A model generated the notes under the pieces. The model saw nothing but the letters and a program-made list of their open reading frames with translations. It had not been told where the DNA came from and ran no database searches. This document shows, piece by piece, positions 36,345 to 49,600 of a stretch of 64,000 nucleotides of DNA. The stretch comes from Moringa oleifera. Its lineage: Eukaryota; Streptophyta; Magnoliopsida; Brassicales; Moringaceae. The stretch is from contig JAJFZO010000896.1 in assembly GCA_021397835.1 (NCBI GenBank), positions 3,946,501-4,010,500 on the forward strand. The letters are read 5' to 3'. Position 1 is the stretch's first letter; each line of letters opens with the position of its first letter. The position numbers were made by a program, and so were the translations under genes.

Positions 36345-38985
36345 AGGAGCCTAGAGATAACTAATGACTATCGCTAGTGTTAGGAGAGCTAAATGGCTTC
36401 TGCTATGTAATCATTGATGCTAGCAAACATCTATGCTAGGTTACGCTAGAAATGTCCCAGGGATAATAGTTAGTGTAGGTAAACACAAGGGCAAGCACCA
36501 AGAAAGCCTAAAGATGGCCTAGCAGCACTAGTTGGTGCCAGTAGAGCTAAACAACTAATGGTGAGAAAGTCGATGGTGCTGGAAGATGCTCACACCAGCT
36601 TCGAGGGAACCCAACGGTAGCCCAGCTACTGCTACAGGCAATTGTTGGTATTGACAAACACTGGCACTAATACTAAGGGAGCCCAAGGACTAACCAGCAA
36701 TTGCTACATGGCAGTTGGTGATGTCGGTACATACTAGTGGTAGCACCAGGGGAACCTAACGATGACCCAATGACAGTTGGTGGCACTAAAGGAGCCTAAT
36801 AACTACTACTAGGCAGTCATTGACACCGACAGACATCTTCATCGAGTTGCCCCAGCGATGGCCTTGTGGTCATCATTGGCATAAGTAGAGGAGAGGGCAA
36901 GCACTAGAGGAGCCCAACGATGGCCTAGCAGCACTGGTTGGCATTGAGAGAACCCAATGACTATTGTGGGGAAGTCACGAATGCTGGTAAATGCTCGTGT
37001 TAACTTCGAGGGAACCCAATAATTGCCCAGCCACTATTCAGAGCAATAGCTGGTGTTATCAGACATTAGCGCTAGCACTAAGGGAACCTAGGGATTGCTC
37101 ACCTATTACAGTGCAATAGTGGTAGGAGTCGGTAGACATTAGTGTTAGCATCAAGGGACTTTAATAACGACCCCATGATAGTTGCTAGCATTGAGACAGC
37201 ACAATGACTATTCTTGGGGAGTCGTTGACATTTGTAGATGCTAGTGCCAGCATTAGGGGAGCTCAATGATAACCCAGCTTTATGTGAATCATCAACTTCC
37301 TTGCTACAATTGTAGTCTAGTTGTCGACGTTGGCAAACACTAGCATCACACTAAGGGCACCCAGGGACTGCACTGCTGTTACTGCAAGGCAATCGTTGGT
37401 ATTGATAGATGATAGTGATAGCTCAGTCAAGACCTAATGATAGTTGCAGGCATTGGGAAATTCCTACGACTATTGTTAAGTAGTCGCTGACGTTGGTAGA
37501 TATTTGCATTGGGTTGCCTAACGATTGCCCAATGGTAGTCGCTAGAGCAAAAAGGCACGAGGGCAAGCACTAAAGTAGCCTAACAAACGCCTAGCAATAG
37601 CAATTGGCATAAGGAAGGCTTAAATATTAGGGTAAAGTCGCTTATGCTGGCAGATGCTCACCTTAACTTTAGAGGAACCCAATGACTACCTAGCTACTTC
37701 TGCGGTCTAGTTACTGCTGTCAGTAGATGCGAGTGCTAGCACCAGGGGAGCCTAACAATATCTTGGTGATAGTTACTAGAGTTAGGAGAGCCCACTGACT
37801 ATTGCTGGGCAGTCATTGACGCAAGTAGATGCCAACGCCAACATAAAGGGAACATAACGATGACCCAGCGGTAGTCACTAGCATCGGCAGATATTTGCTC
37901 TAGGTACCCTAGTGATAGGCTAATGACAATCGCTAGCGTACGTAGAAGAGAGGGCAAGTACTAAGGGACATCAACGATGGCTTCGTAGTAGTGGTCAGCG
38001 CTGGGAGAGCATAATGACTATTGCATGGCAGTTGCTCATATTGGCAGACGCGTATGCTAGCTTTCGAGGAACCTTAGGATTGTCTAGCTAGTGCAGCAAG
38101 GCAATTATTGGAGCTAGCAGATGCTAGTGCCAGTACAAAGGGAATCGGGGGACTATGCAGCTATTACTTTGGGGCAGTTGTTAGTATTACCCAATGCTTA
38201 TGCAAGCATCGAGGGAGCCTAGTAACGACCCTATGATCGTCAAAGGCACAAGGACAGCTCAATGATTGCTACTGGGTAGTCGTTGACGCTGGTAGATGCT
38301 AGTGCCCACATTAAGGGATCTCATCGATGACCCGCAGTAGTTATTCGCATAGGTCAAACATCTATGCTGGGTTCCTCTTATGATGGCTAACAATAGTCGC
38401 TTGCATCGATAGATGCAACGGTCACCAATGATCCAGCTCAACGATAGCCTAGCAACTGTAGTTGGCATTGGGAGAGCCCAATGATGACTGCGAGGGATTT
38501 GTTGGAGGTGGCTAAAGCTCGTGCCAGCCTTGGGGGATCTCAATGACTGCCTAGCTATTTCTATGATACCATTGCTCCTGTTTCTAAACATTAGTGCTAG
38601 TAGTAAAGGAGCCTAACAATGGCCTCGTCATAGTCGCTAGTGTTGGGAAAGCCTTATAACTACTACTTGGCAATCATTAACATTGGTGGATGGCAACACT
38701 AGTACTGGAGCACCTCAGCAATGACTCAGCGATCATTGCTGGTGCTAGCAAGCATCAGCGCTAGGTTCTCTTAGCGATGGCCTAGCGACAGTTACTAGTG
38801 TAGGTAGAGGTAAGGGCAAGCACTAGAGGAGCCTAACGACGACCTAGTAATAGTAGTAGGCACTAGGATAGCCCAATGACTTCTATGGGGATGTTATTCA
38901 TACTGGCAAACACTAGCACTAGCCTTAAGGAACCCAATGACTACCTAGCTATTGTTGCACGACGGGTATAAGTGTTGGTAGACAC

Positions 38986-38999
38986 TAGTGCTAGCACTA
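38986..38999. repeat. 14-bp perfect palindrome in A module (representative)
   Basis: TAGTGCTAGCACTA is its own reverse complement. The same perfect palindrome occurs at 24,351-24,364, 39,917-39,930 and 48,875-48,888. Near-perfect versions (CTAGTGCTAGCAACG, CTAGCGCTAGCACTAG and similar) recur through the 62- and 73-bp modules of family A. It lies in the part missing from the 40-bp modules. It could form a small hairpin or cruciform; any function is unknown. Confidence 0.8.
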
Positions 39000-39600
39000 A
39001 GGGAACCTAAGGATTGCCTTGCTATTATTATAAGGAAGTTGCTGTTGTTGATAGACGCTAATGTTAGCACCAGGCTAGCCCACCAGTAACCCAATAATAG
39101 TCGCACATATCGAGAAAGCCATATGACTCCTGCTAGGCAATCATTGTTGCTTACAGACATCTTCACTAGGTTGCCCTAGTGATGGCCCAATCGTAGTCGC
39201 TGGAACAGGAATACAAAAAGCAAGCACTAAAGGAGCTTAACGACGGTCGTGCAGTAGTAGTCAGATTGAGAGAGCCCAACGACTACTGCAACGAAGTCGC
39301 TGATACTACAGCTTGTTTATGCTAGCTTTGGAAGAACCCAACGACTACCTAGTTACTTCTATGGTGCAGTTGTTGCATTGGTAAGGGCTAGTGCGAGCAC
39401 CAGGAAGCCTAATGATGATCCCATGATAATTGTTGGCATTGGAAGAGGCCAACGACTGTTGCTGGGTAATCATTAACGCTAGTAGATGCTAGTGCGAGCA
39501 CTAGGCAAAATTAACGATGACCAAGCAATAGTGGCCAGCGTTGGCAAACATTTGTGTTAAGTACCCCAATGATGGCCCAACAATAGTCACTCATATAGGT

Positions 39601-39724
39601 AAACTCAAGGGAAAGCACCAGGGGACCTCAATGATGGCCTAACGATAGTCATTCGTACAGTTAAACTCAAGGGCAAGCACCAGAGGACCTCAACGATGGC
39701 CTAGCATTAGTGATGATCACTGAG
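39601..39724. repeat. 62-bp tandem duplication
   Basis: AAACTCAAGGG-type text at 39,601 recurs at 39,663. Both copies run through GCACCAGGGGACCTCAATGA or its near match and GATGGCCTA. Few substitutions separate the copies, so it is younger than the surrounding array. Confidence 0.85.
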
Positions 39725-40561
39725 AGAGCCCAACGACTTCTGAGGGGCAATCACTAGCATTGGCAGATGCTTGCGCCAACTTTTGGGGAGCCCAACAATC
39801 ACTTAGCTACTGTTGTAAGGCAATTGCTGATGTTGGCAGATGCAAGGACCTACACTAAAGGAACCTAGGGACTGCCGAGCTATTAGTACACGGTAGTTCT
39901 TCGTATCACTATATGTTAGTGCTAGCACTAGGGAGCCAAGTAATGACCCTATGATGGTCATTGGCATAAGGAGAGCCAAATGACTATAACTAGGTCGTTG
40001 CTTACATTGGTAGAAGCAAGTGTTAGCACTAGGGAATCTTAGCGATGACCTAGCAACACTCATTAGAGTTGGTCGACATTTGTGCTGGATTTTACTAATG
40101 ATGGCCCGACGATAATCACTTGTGCAGGCAGACATAATTGTAAGCACTGAACGAGCCCAACGTTAGCCTAGCAATAATAGTTGACATTGGGAGAGCCTTA
40201 CAATGACTACGGGGGATTCGCTAGTGCAGATAGATGCTTGCGTTGGTTTCATGAGAATCCAATGACTACCTAACTTTTTTTTTCGGTACTGTTACTGGCA
40301 TTAATAGACGTTAGTGTGAGCACTGGGGGAGCCCAGCGATGACACAATGATAGTCACTGGCATTGCAAGGGCCCAATAACCACTACTGGACAATCACTAA
40401 CATTGGTAGATGGCAGCACTAGCGGCGGAACATCTCAGTAATGACCTAGCGATAATTATTGGCATTGGCAAACGGTGAAAGTAAGCACTTAGAGGAGTCC
40501 AACAATGGCCTAGAAGTTGTGTTTGGCACTAGGAGAGCCCAACGGTAGACTGCAGAGAAGT

Positions 40562-40691
40562 CCCTGGTGTTAGCAAACGCTCACGCCAATTTTAAGGGAA
40601 CCTAACGGCTTCCTAACTATAGCTACAAGGCCCTGGTGTTAGCAAACGCTCACGCCAATTTTAAGGGAACCTAACGGCTTCCTAACTATAG
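40562..40691. repeat. 69-bp tandem duplication, 61 bp identical
   Basis: The stretch beginning CCCTGGTGTTAGCAAACGCT at 40,562 recurs at 40,631. Positions 40,562-40,622 and 40,631-40,691 are identical base for base. Neighbouring A modules typically differ at many positions, so this duplication must be very young, or be an assembly artefact. Confidence 0.93.
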
Positions 40692-43600
40692 GTCACTAGA
40701 CGTCAACACCAACATTAAGGGAACTAAGGGACTTTTCAGCAATTAGTATGGAGTAGGTGCTGGCGTGAGCAGATGCTAGTGCCAGCAATAAGGAAGCCTA
40801 GCGATGACCCCATGACAATCACTAGCATTGGGACAGTCTAACAACTGACTCTTAGGGAGTCACTAGCACCGGTAAAGGCCAGCACCAACATTAAGAGAGC
40901 TCAGCAACGATAACCTGAAGATAGCCATAAGCATTGCGAGTGCCCTACGATTGTTGCTAGGCAATCATTAGCCTTGGTAAACATCTATACAGGGTTCTCC
41001 CAGTGAAAGATAAGCGACAGTAGCAGGCAAAGGTAAACACGAGGGCAAGCACCAAAAAAGCCTAATGACAACCTGGCAGTTATAGTGGGTAGTAGGAGAG
41101 CCCTATGATTGCTATAAGGAAGTTCTTCGTGCTGGAGACCTTAGTGCAAACTTTGTTGGAACCCAATGACTACGCAATAACTATTGTAGGGTTTCTTAGT
41201 GGTATTATCAAACGCCAGTGCCTAGATTAAGGGAACAAAGGGACTGCTATTGCTATAAAGTAGTTACTAATATTGATAAACACCAATTCTAGCACTGAAA
41301 GAGCCTAGCAATGACCCCATCATAGTCGCTGGCGTTGGAAGAGCCTAATAATTACAGTTAATTATTGACGTTGGTTGCAGCCAGAAGAGCTTAACCACCC
41401 AAAAATAGTCATTAGCATCTGCGCTTGGTTCCCTCAGCAATGGTCTAGTGACTATTGTTGGCATAGGTAGACATGAGGGCCAGCATTAGAGAAGCCTAAC
41501 AATAGAATAGCAGTAGTTGGCAGTTATTGCAAGATAGTCCTTGGAAGCAAATATGAGCGCCAGCTTTAGGGAACCCAACGACTACCCAACTATTACTGCG
41601 GGGTAATTGGTAATGTTGGCACACGCTAGTGCCAATACTAAAGGAATCCAAGGATTACCCAATTGCAGGAGAGTTATTGGTGTCAATAGACGTGAGTGAC
41701 AACACCGAAAGAGCCTTAACCTTGCACAGTTGTTAGCACTAGAGAGCCTAACCACTCTTGTGGAGAAGTCCCAAATGCTGGCAGACGTTAGTGCTAGCTT
41801 TAAGGAAACCCAACGACTGCCTTACTACGACTTCAAGGCAGTTGCTGGTGTTAGTTAACGCTAGTGCTAGCTTCGAGGGAGCCCAAGGATAGCCATATAA
41901 TTGTCGCTCATGATGTAAGAGCCCAATGACTACTGTTTGGTAGTCGTTAGCACTGTTTGAGGCCAATACTGCACTAAAGGAGCTCAACAACAATGACTTA
42001 ATGATAGTCAGAGGAGTTGAAAGGGCTCTACGGCTACTATTAGGCAATCGTTAACATTGGCAAACATCTACATAAAGTTCCTTCAGCGATGGTTAAGGGG
42101 CAATTACAAGCAAAAAGTGAGGGCAAGTACTAGAGGAGCCTAACAATGGCTTAGTAGCTGTAGTGGGTATTGAGAGAGCCCAATGACTACTATGAGAAAG
42201 TTACTAGTGCTGGAAGACGCTAATATCGACCTTGTAAGAGCCTAGGGACTACTCTATGATAGTCGTTGGCATTGTGAAAGCCCAACAACTACTGCTAGAC
42301 ATTTGTTGGCACTGTTTGAGGCCAGTGCAGCACTAAAGGAGCTTAACGATGAGTCAACGGCAGTCGTTAGCACTAGCACACATTTAAACTAGGTTCCCTT
42401 AACAATAGCCCAATTGTAATTACCAGCATCGATAAATGCAATAGCGAAGCAAAAGCAATAGGCTAGCAGTAGTTATTGATGTTAGAAAATCCTATCAACT
42501 GTGGTAGGAAAGTCGCTAGTTTTGGCTGATACTAATGCCACTTTTAGACCCAATGACTGCCTAGCTATTACTACGAGGAAGTTACTGGTGTTAATAAATG
42601 CTAACACTAACACTGACTGAGCCTTGCAACATCTCCACAACAGTCACTGGCATTGAAGAACCTAATGATGTCTCCATGATAGTCTCTCTGATAGTTGCTA
42701 TTTGAGGCCAAATGTTGGCATTAGTGGAGCTCAACAACAACCTAGTAGCTATCGCTTATACTGGTAAACATTTGCACTGGGTTCCCCTAGCAATGGCCCA
42801 ATGGTTGTCTTTGGCACATGTAAATGCGAGAACAAGCCCTCAAGGAGCCCAACAATGGCCTTGTAATTGTAGTTAGCATTGGGATAGCCCAATGACTGTT
42901 GTGGGGAAATTGCAAGTGTGAGTAGGCACTACACTAACTTTTGGGGAACCTAATGATTGCCCAACTACTACTTTAGTGTAGTTGCTTATGTCGGTAGGAG
43001 CCAACAGCAGCACTAGGAGAGCTTAGCGATGACCTAATGGCACTCATTGATGCTAGCAAACATCTGCGTTATGTTCCCCCAATGATGGCCCAGTGAACGT
43101 CGTTGGCATAGGTAGGCATGAGGGCAAGCATTGGGAAAGCTTAACAATTGCAAGAAAGCCACTGGCGTTGGCAGATGATAGAGTCAACTTTAGGAGAGCC
43201 CAACAACTACCTTGCCATTATTGCAGGGCAGTTGCTCATGTTGACAAACGTCAGCGTTAGCATGAATAGAACCTAGGGACTACCCTATTATTACTCTGAG
43301 GCATTTGTTGGTGTTGGTAGACATTGGTCTTAACAACGGGGGAGCCTAGTGATGATCCCATGATAATCGTCGATATTGGGCTGAGTTCGATGGCTACTGC
43401 TAGGCAACTATAGATGGTTATAGAAGCTAGCGACAACAATAGGGGAGCTTAGCGATGACACAACGATGGTCGTTAGTGGTAGCAAACATCTACATTGGCT
43501 CCCCGAGTGATGACCTAAAGATAGTCGCTGACGTAGGTAAATGCAAGAGTAAGCACTAGAGGAGCCCAACGATGGCTTACATGTAAGAGTCCAATGACTA

Positions 43601-46600
43601 CTATCGGGAAGTCACTAGTGTTGGCAAACACCAACTTTGGGGGAAACTAACGACTATCCAGTTAGAGCAATAGGTTAGTTGCTAGTGTTGGCAAACACTA
43701 GCACCAGCACAATAGTAGCCTAGGGACCACTTAGCTAATGTCGCGAAGTAGTTGCTCGTATTGGTAAAAATTAGTGCTAGCTCTGAGGAAGCCTAGCCAT
43801 TATTGTTCAAAGACCACAATGACTACTACTCGGTAGTCGTCGATGCTAGTAGCTTTGGCAAATGCCAGTGCCAACATTAAGGGCACTTAGGGACTGCTGA
43901 TCAATCACTGCGGGGTAGTTACTAGTGTCAGCAGAAGCAAGTACTAGCACCGAGGGAGCCCAGTGACGTCCCCATGACAGTTAGTGGCATTAGAAAGTCC
44001 AACGACTATGCATGGCAGTGGCTGGCACTGTTTAAGGCCAGCACCAGCAATAAGAATGTCGACGACAATTTAACGATAGCCATTAGCGCTCGCAAACATT
44101 TGCACTGAGGTCCTTCAGCGATGTGCTAGCGATAGTCACTAGCATAAGTAGGCACGAGGGAAGCACTTATGGAGCCTAATGATAATGATGGAGAAGTCAT
44201 TGGTGTTAGCAGATGCTAGTGCCAACTTTGGGGGAACCTATCAATTGCCTAGCTATTATTACAAGGTAGTTGTTAGTGTTAGCAGACAACAGCGCCAGCA
44301 CTAAGGGAATGTAAGGATTTCCCAGCTATTACTATAGGGTAGTCGCTTATGTGTAAAAGCTAGTGCTAGTACTAACGAAGGCTGAGGAAGTCCCCATGAT
44401 AGTCACTGGCCCAGTTGTCAATGCTAGTAAAGGCTAACACCATCACTCAGGGAGCTCAGCAACGACCTAGTAATAGTCACTAAGTTCCTTTAGCATGGCC
44501 CAATGAATGCCACTAGTGCAGCTAAACACGAAGACAAGCACTAGAAGAGCCTAATGATGGCTTAGTAGTAATTATTGGCACTGTGAAAGCCTAATGATGA
44601 TTCCAAGAAAGTCATTGGTGCTAGAAAATGCTAGCACCAGCTTTGGGGAACCCAACAAGCACATGACAGTTCCTTATGTTGGCAAATGCTGACGTCACAA
44701 CTAACAAAACCCTAAGATTGCCCAGCTACTACTGCGAGGCAATTGTTGGTGTCGGTAGACAATAGTGCTAGCACCAATGGAGCCTTGTGATGTCCTGATG
44801 ATAGCTGCTGGCATTGAAAATGCCTAATGGTTATTGCTTGATAATCTTTAGTGGTGTTTGAGGCCAGTGCCCACATTAGGGAGCTCAGTGATGAACTAGC
44901 AGCAGTTATAGGTGCTAGCAGATATTTGCATTAGTTTTGCTTAATGATGGCCTAACGACCGTCACTAGCATAGGTAGACACGAGGGTAAGCACTTGAGAA
45001 GCCCAACAATGACCTTGCTGTAGTAACGTGTGATCGAAGAGCCCAACAACTACCTAACCACAATTATCGATTAATTTCTCATATTACCAAAAATGAGTGC
45101 TAAACCTAGGGAACCAAGTACGAGGCAATTATTGCAAGGCAATTATTAGTGTCGATAGATCCTAGTGCTAGCATAAGGGAAACTTAGTGAAAACCTAATG
45201 GTGCTCGTTGGCATTAGCAAACATTTGCACTTGATTCCCTCAGTGCCATCACTGGAGACACTCGGAGATGAACCATGATAGTGATTGGCACTAATTGATA
45301 TCTACAATAGGTGTTATCAATGATGGCCTAGCAACAGTCATTGGAGAAGGCAGACATGAGGGAAAGCATTAAAGGAGCCTACAAAGGCCTAACAGCAACA
45401 CGTGGCATTAGGAGAGCCTAACGACTATTATAAGGAAGTCACTACTGCTGGTAAATTTTAGCACTAACCTTAGAGGAACCCAACAACTGCCTAGCTACTA
45501 TTGCCAGGTAGTTGTTATTACAAGGTGATGCCAGCACTAGCACTAAGGGAACCTAAAGATTGCCTAGCTATTGCTTTAAGATAGTTACTAATGTTAGTGA
45601 CGCTAGTGCTGGCACCGAGGGAGCCCTACAATGGCCCTATGACAGTCACTAACGTATGGAGAGCCCAACGACTACTACTGAGAAGTCATTACGCCAACGC
45701 CATCACCAAGAGAGCTTAGAGATGACCCACCAGCAATCACTATAGCTTGTAGACATCTGCGTTTAATTCCTTTAGCAATGGCCCTGCGACAGTCATTGGT
45801 GCAAGTAGACGCGAGGGAAAACACTTAAGGAGCCCAATGATGGCATAGTAATTGCTATAAGGAACTTTTTGGAGTCTATACATGCTAGTACAAGCACTAG
45901 GGAGCCCAACAATGGCCCCGTGACAGTCGCTCATGTTGGATGAGCCCAATCACTATTGCTAAGCAATCACCGACATTGGCAAACATAAGCTTTAGCACAA
46001 GGAGAGCTCAGCAATGGCCTAACAATAGTCACCAGCACTAGTAAATATCTGTGTTAGGTTCCCCAATGATGGCCCAATGGCAGTCTTTAGTGCAAATAAA
46101 CTCAAAGGCAAGCATTAGAGGAGACTAATGACGGCTTAGCAGCAGCAATTGGCATTGGGAAAGCCCATCAACTATTATAAGGAAGTCATTTATTTTGGCT
46201 GACGCTTACGCTAGCTTTAGAGAAACCCAATGACTGCTCAGCTACTCCCATGTGGCAATTACTAGCGTTGGCAAACGCTAGTGCAAGCAGTAAGGGAACC
46301 CATGGATTTCCCAACTATTACTGTAGGGCAGTTTTTGGCGTTGGTGGACTCCATTGCTGGTGTTGCTTATGTTGGCAGACATCAATGCCAGCAGTAGGGG
46401 AACCTTTAGACTTCATAACTATTGCAGCAGGGTAGTTGCTGTTGTCAGTAGATGCTATCAGCACTAGGGGAGCCTCGCGATGACTCCACAATAATTGCTA
46501 GCATTGATAGACCCCAACAACTATTGTTGGGCAATCGCTAACGCTGGTAGAGGGATGCACCATCATTGAGGGAGCTTAGCGATGACCCAGTGGCACTTGC

Positions 46601-49600
46601 TTCCGTTGGTAGATATTGATTCTAGGTTCCTCCAGCGATGGCCCAACAGCAGTCGTTGGCATAGGCAGACGCATAGACAAGCACTAGAGAAATGGCCAAG
46701 TAGTAGTAGTTGGCATTGAGAGAGCCCAACAACTCTTGCAGGGTAGCTGTTAGGACTGGAAAATCCTAACACTAGCTTTAGAGGAACCTAACGACTATTT
46801 AGCTATTGCTACGAAGCAATTAAAGCTTTTGGTTGATGCTAGCACTAATACTATGGGAACCTTAGACTGCTCAACTATTCTTGTGGGGTAGTTGTTGCTA
46901 TTGGTAGATGCCAATTCTAGCATTAGGGGTGCCTAATGATGACCCCTTAACCGTCATGATCGTTAAGAAAGCCCAACCTCTGTCTTGGGCAATCTTAGAC
47001 ACTCGTAGATGCTAGTGGTAGCACTAGGGGAGCCCAGCAACATTGTAGTGGTAGTCGTTGGCACAAGCAAACATAAGGACAAGCACTAGATGAGCTTAAT
47101 GATGGCCTAACATTAGTAGTTGGCATTAGGAGAGACCAATAATTGGTGCAGAGAAGTTGCTAGTGGCAGCAGACGTTCAACCAGCTTTGGGAGAACCCAA
47201 TGACTGTCTAGCTACTACTATAGGGTAGATATTAGTGTCAATAGACACTTGTGCCAGCATCAAGGGAAACTAGGGATAACCCCATGATAGTCGCTCCTAT
47301 TGTGAGAGCTTAACGACTATTGTTGGGCAATCACTAGCATTGATAGTGGCTAGGACCATCACTAAGGGATCTCTACGATGTCTTAGCAGTAGTACCTAGC
47401 ACTGATAAAGATCTACGTTGGGTTCCCCCATTGATGGCTTAGTGGGCGTCACTGGCGCAACTAGACGTGAGGGCAGGCACTAGATGAGCCCAATGATGGC
47501 CTAGTAGTAGTTGGGATTTATAAAGCCCAACACCTAGTACAAAAAAATTGCTAGTGTTGGCAAACCTTAACATCAACTTTGGGGAAACCTAACAACTACC
47601 CAATTACTATTATAGGAAAATTGCTAGTGTTGGTAAATGCTAGTGTTTGCATTAGGAGAACCTTTGAAACTGCCCGACTATTACTGCGATGCAGTTACTA
47701 GTGTCGGTAGTTGCTAGTGTTAGGATCGACGGGTCCCATCGACATCCCCATGATAGTCGCTAGCATTGGGAGAGTCCAATGAGCGTGGCTGGCAATTTCT
47801 GCCACTGTTTAAGGTTAATACCAACACTAAGGGAGCTTAACGACAATCTAGTGACAATTATTCGTGCTAGCATACATCTCTGTTAGGTTCCCCTAGTGAT
47901 GGCCCAACAGTAGTTGCTAGCACAGGTAGACACTAAGGCACGTAATTAAGGAGACCAATGAAGGAATAGTAGTAGTAATTAGAGTTACGAGAGATAGACG
48001 ACTATTGTAGGGCAATAGTTCATGCTAATAAACATTAGTGCTAAATTTGGGGGAACCAATGACTGCCTAGCTACTACAGCACGAAAGTTATTAGTGTTAT
48101 AAGACGCAAATGACAGCACTAGGGGAACGCAAGGGTTGTCTAGCTATTACTGCAGGACAGTTATTGGTGTCAGTAGACACTAATGCAATCACCAAGGCCA
48201 CCCAGCGATGACCTTATGACAGTTATTAGCGTTATGAGAGCCTAATGTCTACGATTGAAAAGTCCGTAACACGAGTAGAATCAAGCACCAGCACTAGAGG
48301 AACGTAGCAATGACTCAATGGCAGTCATTGGCATTAGTAAACATCTACAATGGGTCCCCCCAACAAAGCATAAGCGACTATAATAAGCACTAGAGTAGGC
48401 TAACGATGGCTTAACAGTAGTGGTGGGTATTGGGAGAGCCCATCGACTGTTGCATGGTAGTCGTTTGTGCCTATGAACACTACCATGAATTTTTTTGGAA
48501 ACCCAATGACTATCGAGCTACTACTGAAAGATAGTTGCTAGTGTCAACAAATGTTAGCGCCCATACTGGAACCTAAGGACTGCTCATGTATTGCTACTGG
48601 GCAGTTGCTAGTATTAATAGATGTTATTCTCGCACTATGGGAGCCAACGGATGGAAAGCCCAATGACTGCTATTGGGTAATCGGTGATGCTGGTAAAAGG
48701 TAGCCCTAGCACTAGGGGATCCCAACGGCTTCACAACTATTATTAAGGGGTAGTTACTTGTGCTAGCAGACGCTAACACCAGCTTTGGTGTTTGTAAACA
48801 CCAGTGCCTATACTAGAAGAACCTATGAACTGGCAAACTATTTATGTGGCATAGTTACTAGCGTTAGTAGATGCTAGTGCTAGCACTATGGGAGCCCACT
48901 GACATCCCCACAATAGTTACTACCATTAGGATAGCCCAACGATTACTGTTGTGCACTCGCTGGTGTTGTTTAAGGCTAGTGCCAGCACTAAGGGAGTTCT
49001 TCAATGACCTAGTGGCAGTAGCTGGCACTAGTAAATATTTGCACTATACTCCCTCAATAATGCCCCATTGATAGTCACTAGCACAAATAGATGCTAATGC
49101 TAGCTTTGGACCAATCGCTAAGAGGGCGCAATGACTATTGCGGGTCAATCACTAGTACTAGTAAATTCTAGCGCCAGCTTTTGGGGAACCCCACGACTAC
49201 CCAACTACTGTAGTAATGAAGTTGTTAATGTTAGTAGATGCCAATGCTAGCACTAAGGGAACGTAGGGGCTGCCTAGCTATTACTTTGAGGCAAGTGCTA
49301 GTGTTAGTAGACACTAATACTTGGATCGGGTTACCTAACGATGACCCCATAGATGTTGGTAGACCCTAACAATGATTACTAGGTAGTCACTAACATGGTA
49401 GAAGCCAGCACTAGTAAGAAGGGCGCTCAACAACCACCTAAACAGAGTCGCTCGCACTAGTAAACATTTGCATTGGGTTCCCCTAATGATGGACAAAGAA
49501 CAGTCATTGGAGCAAGTAAATGCGAGGGCAAGCACTAGAGTAACCTAAGGACGATCTAGTAGTACTAGTTGGTATCGTGGAGAGCATAAAGACTGCTGCT

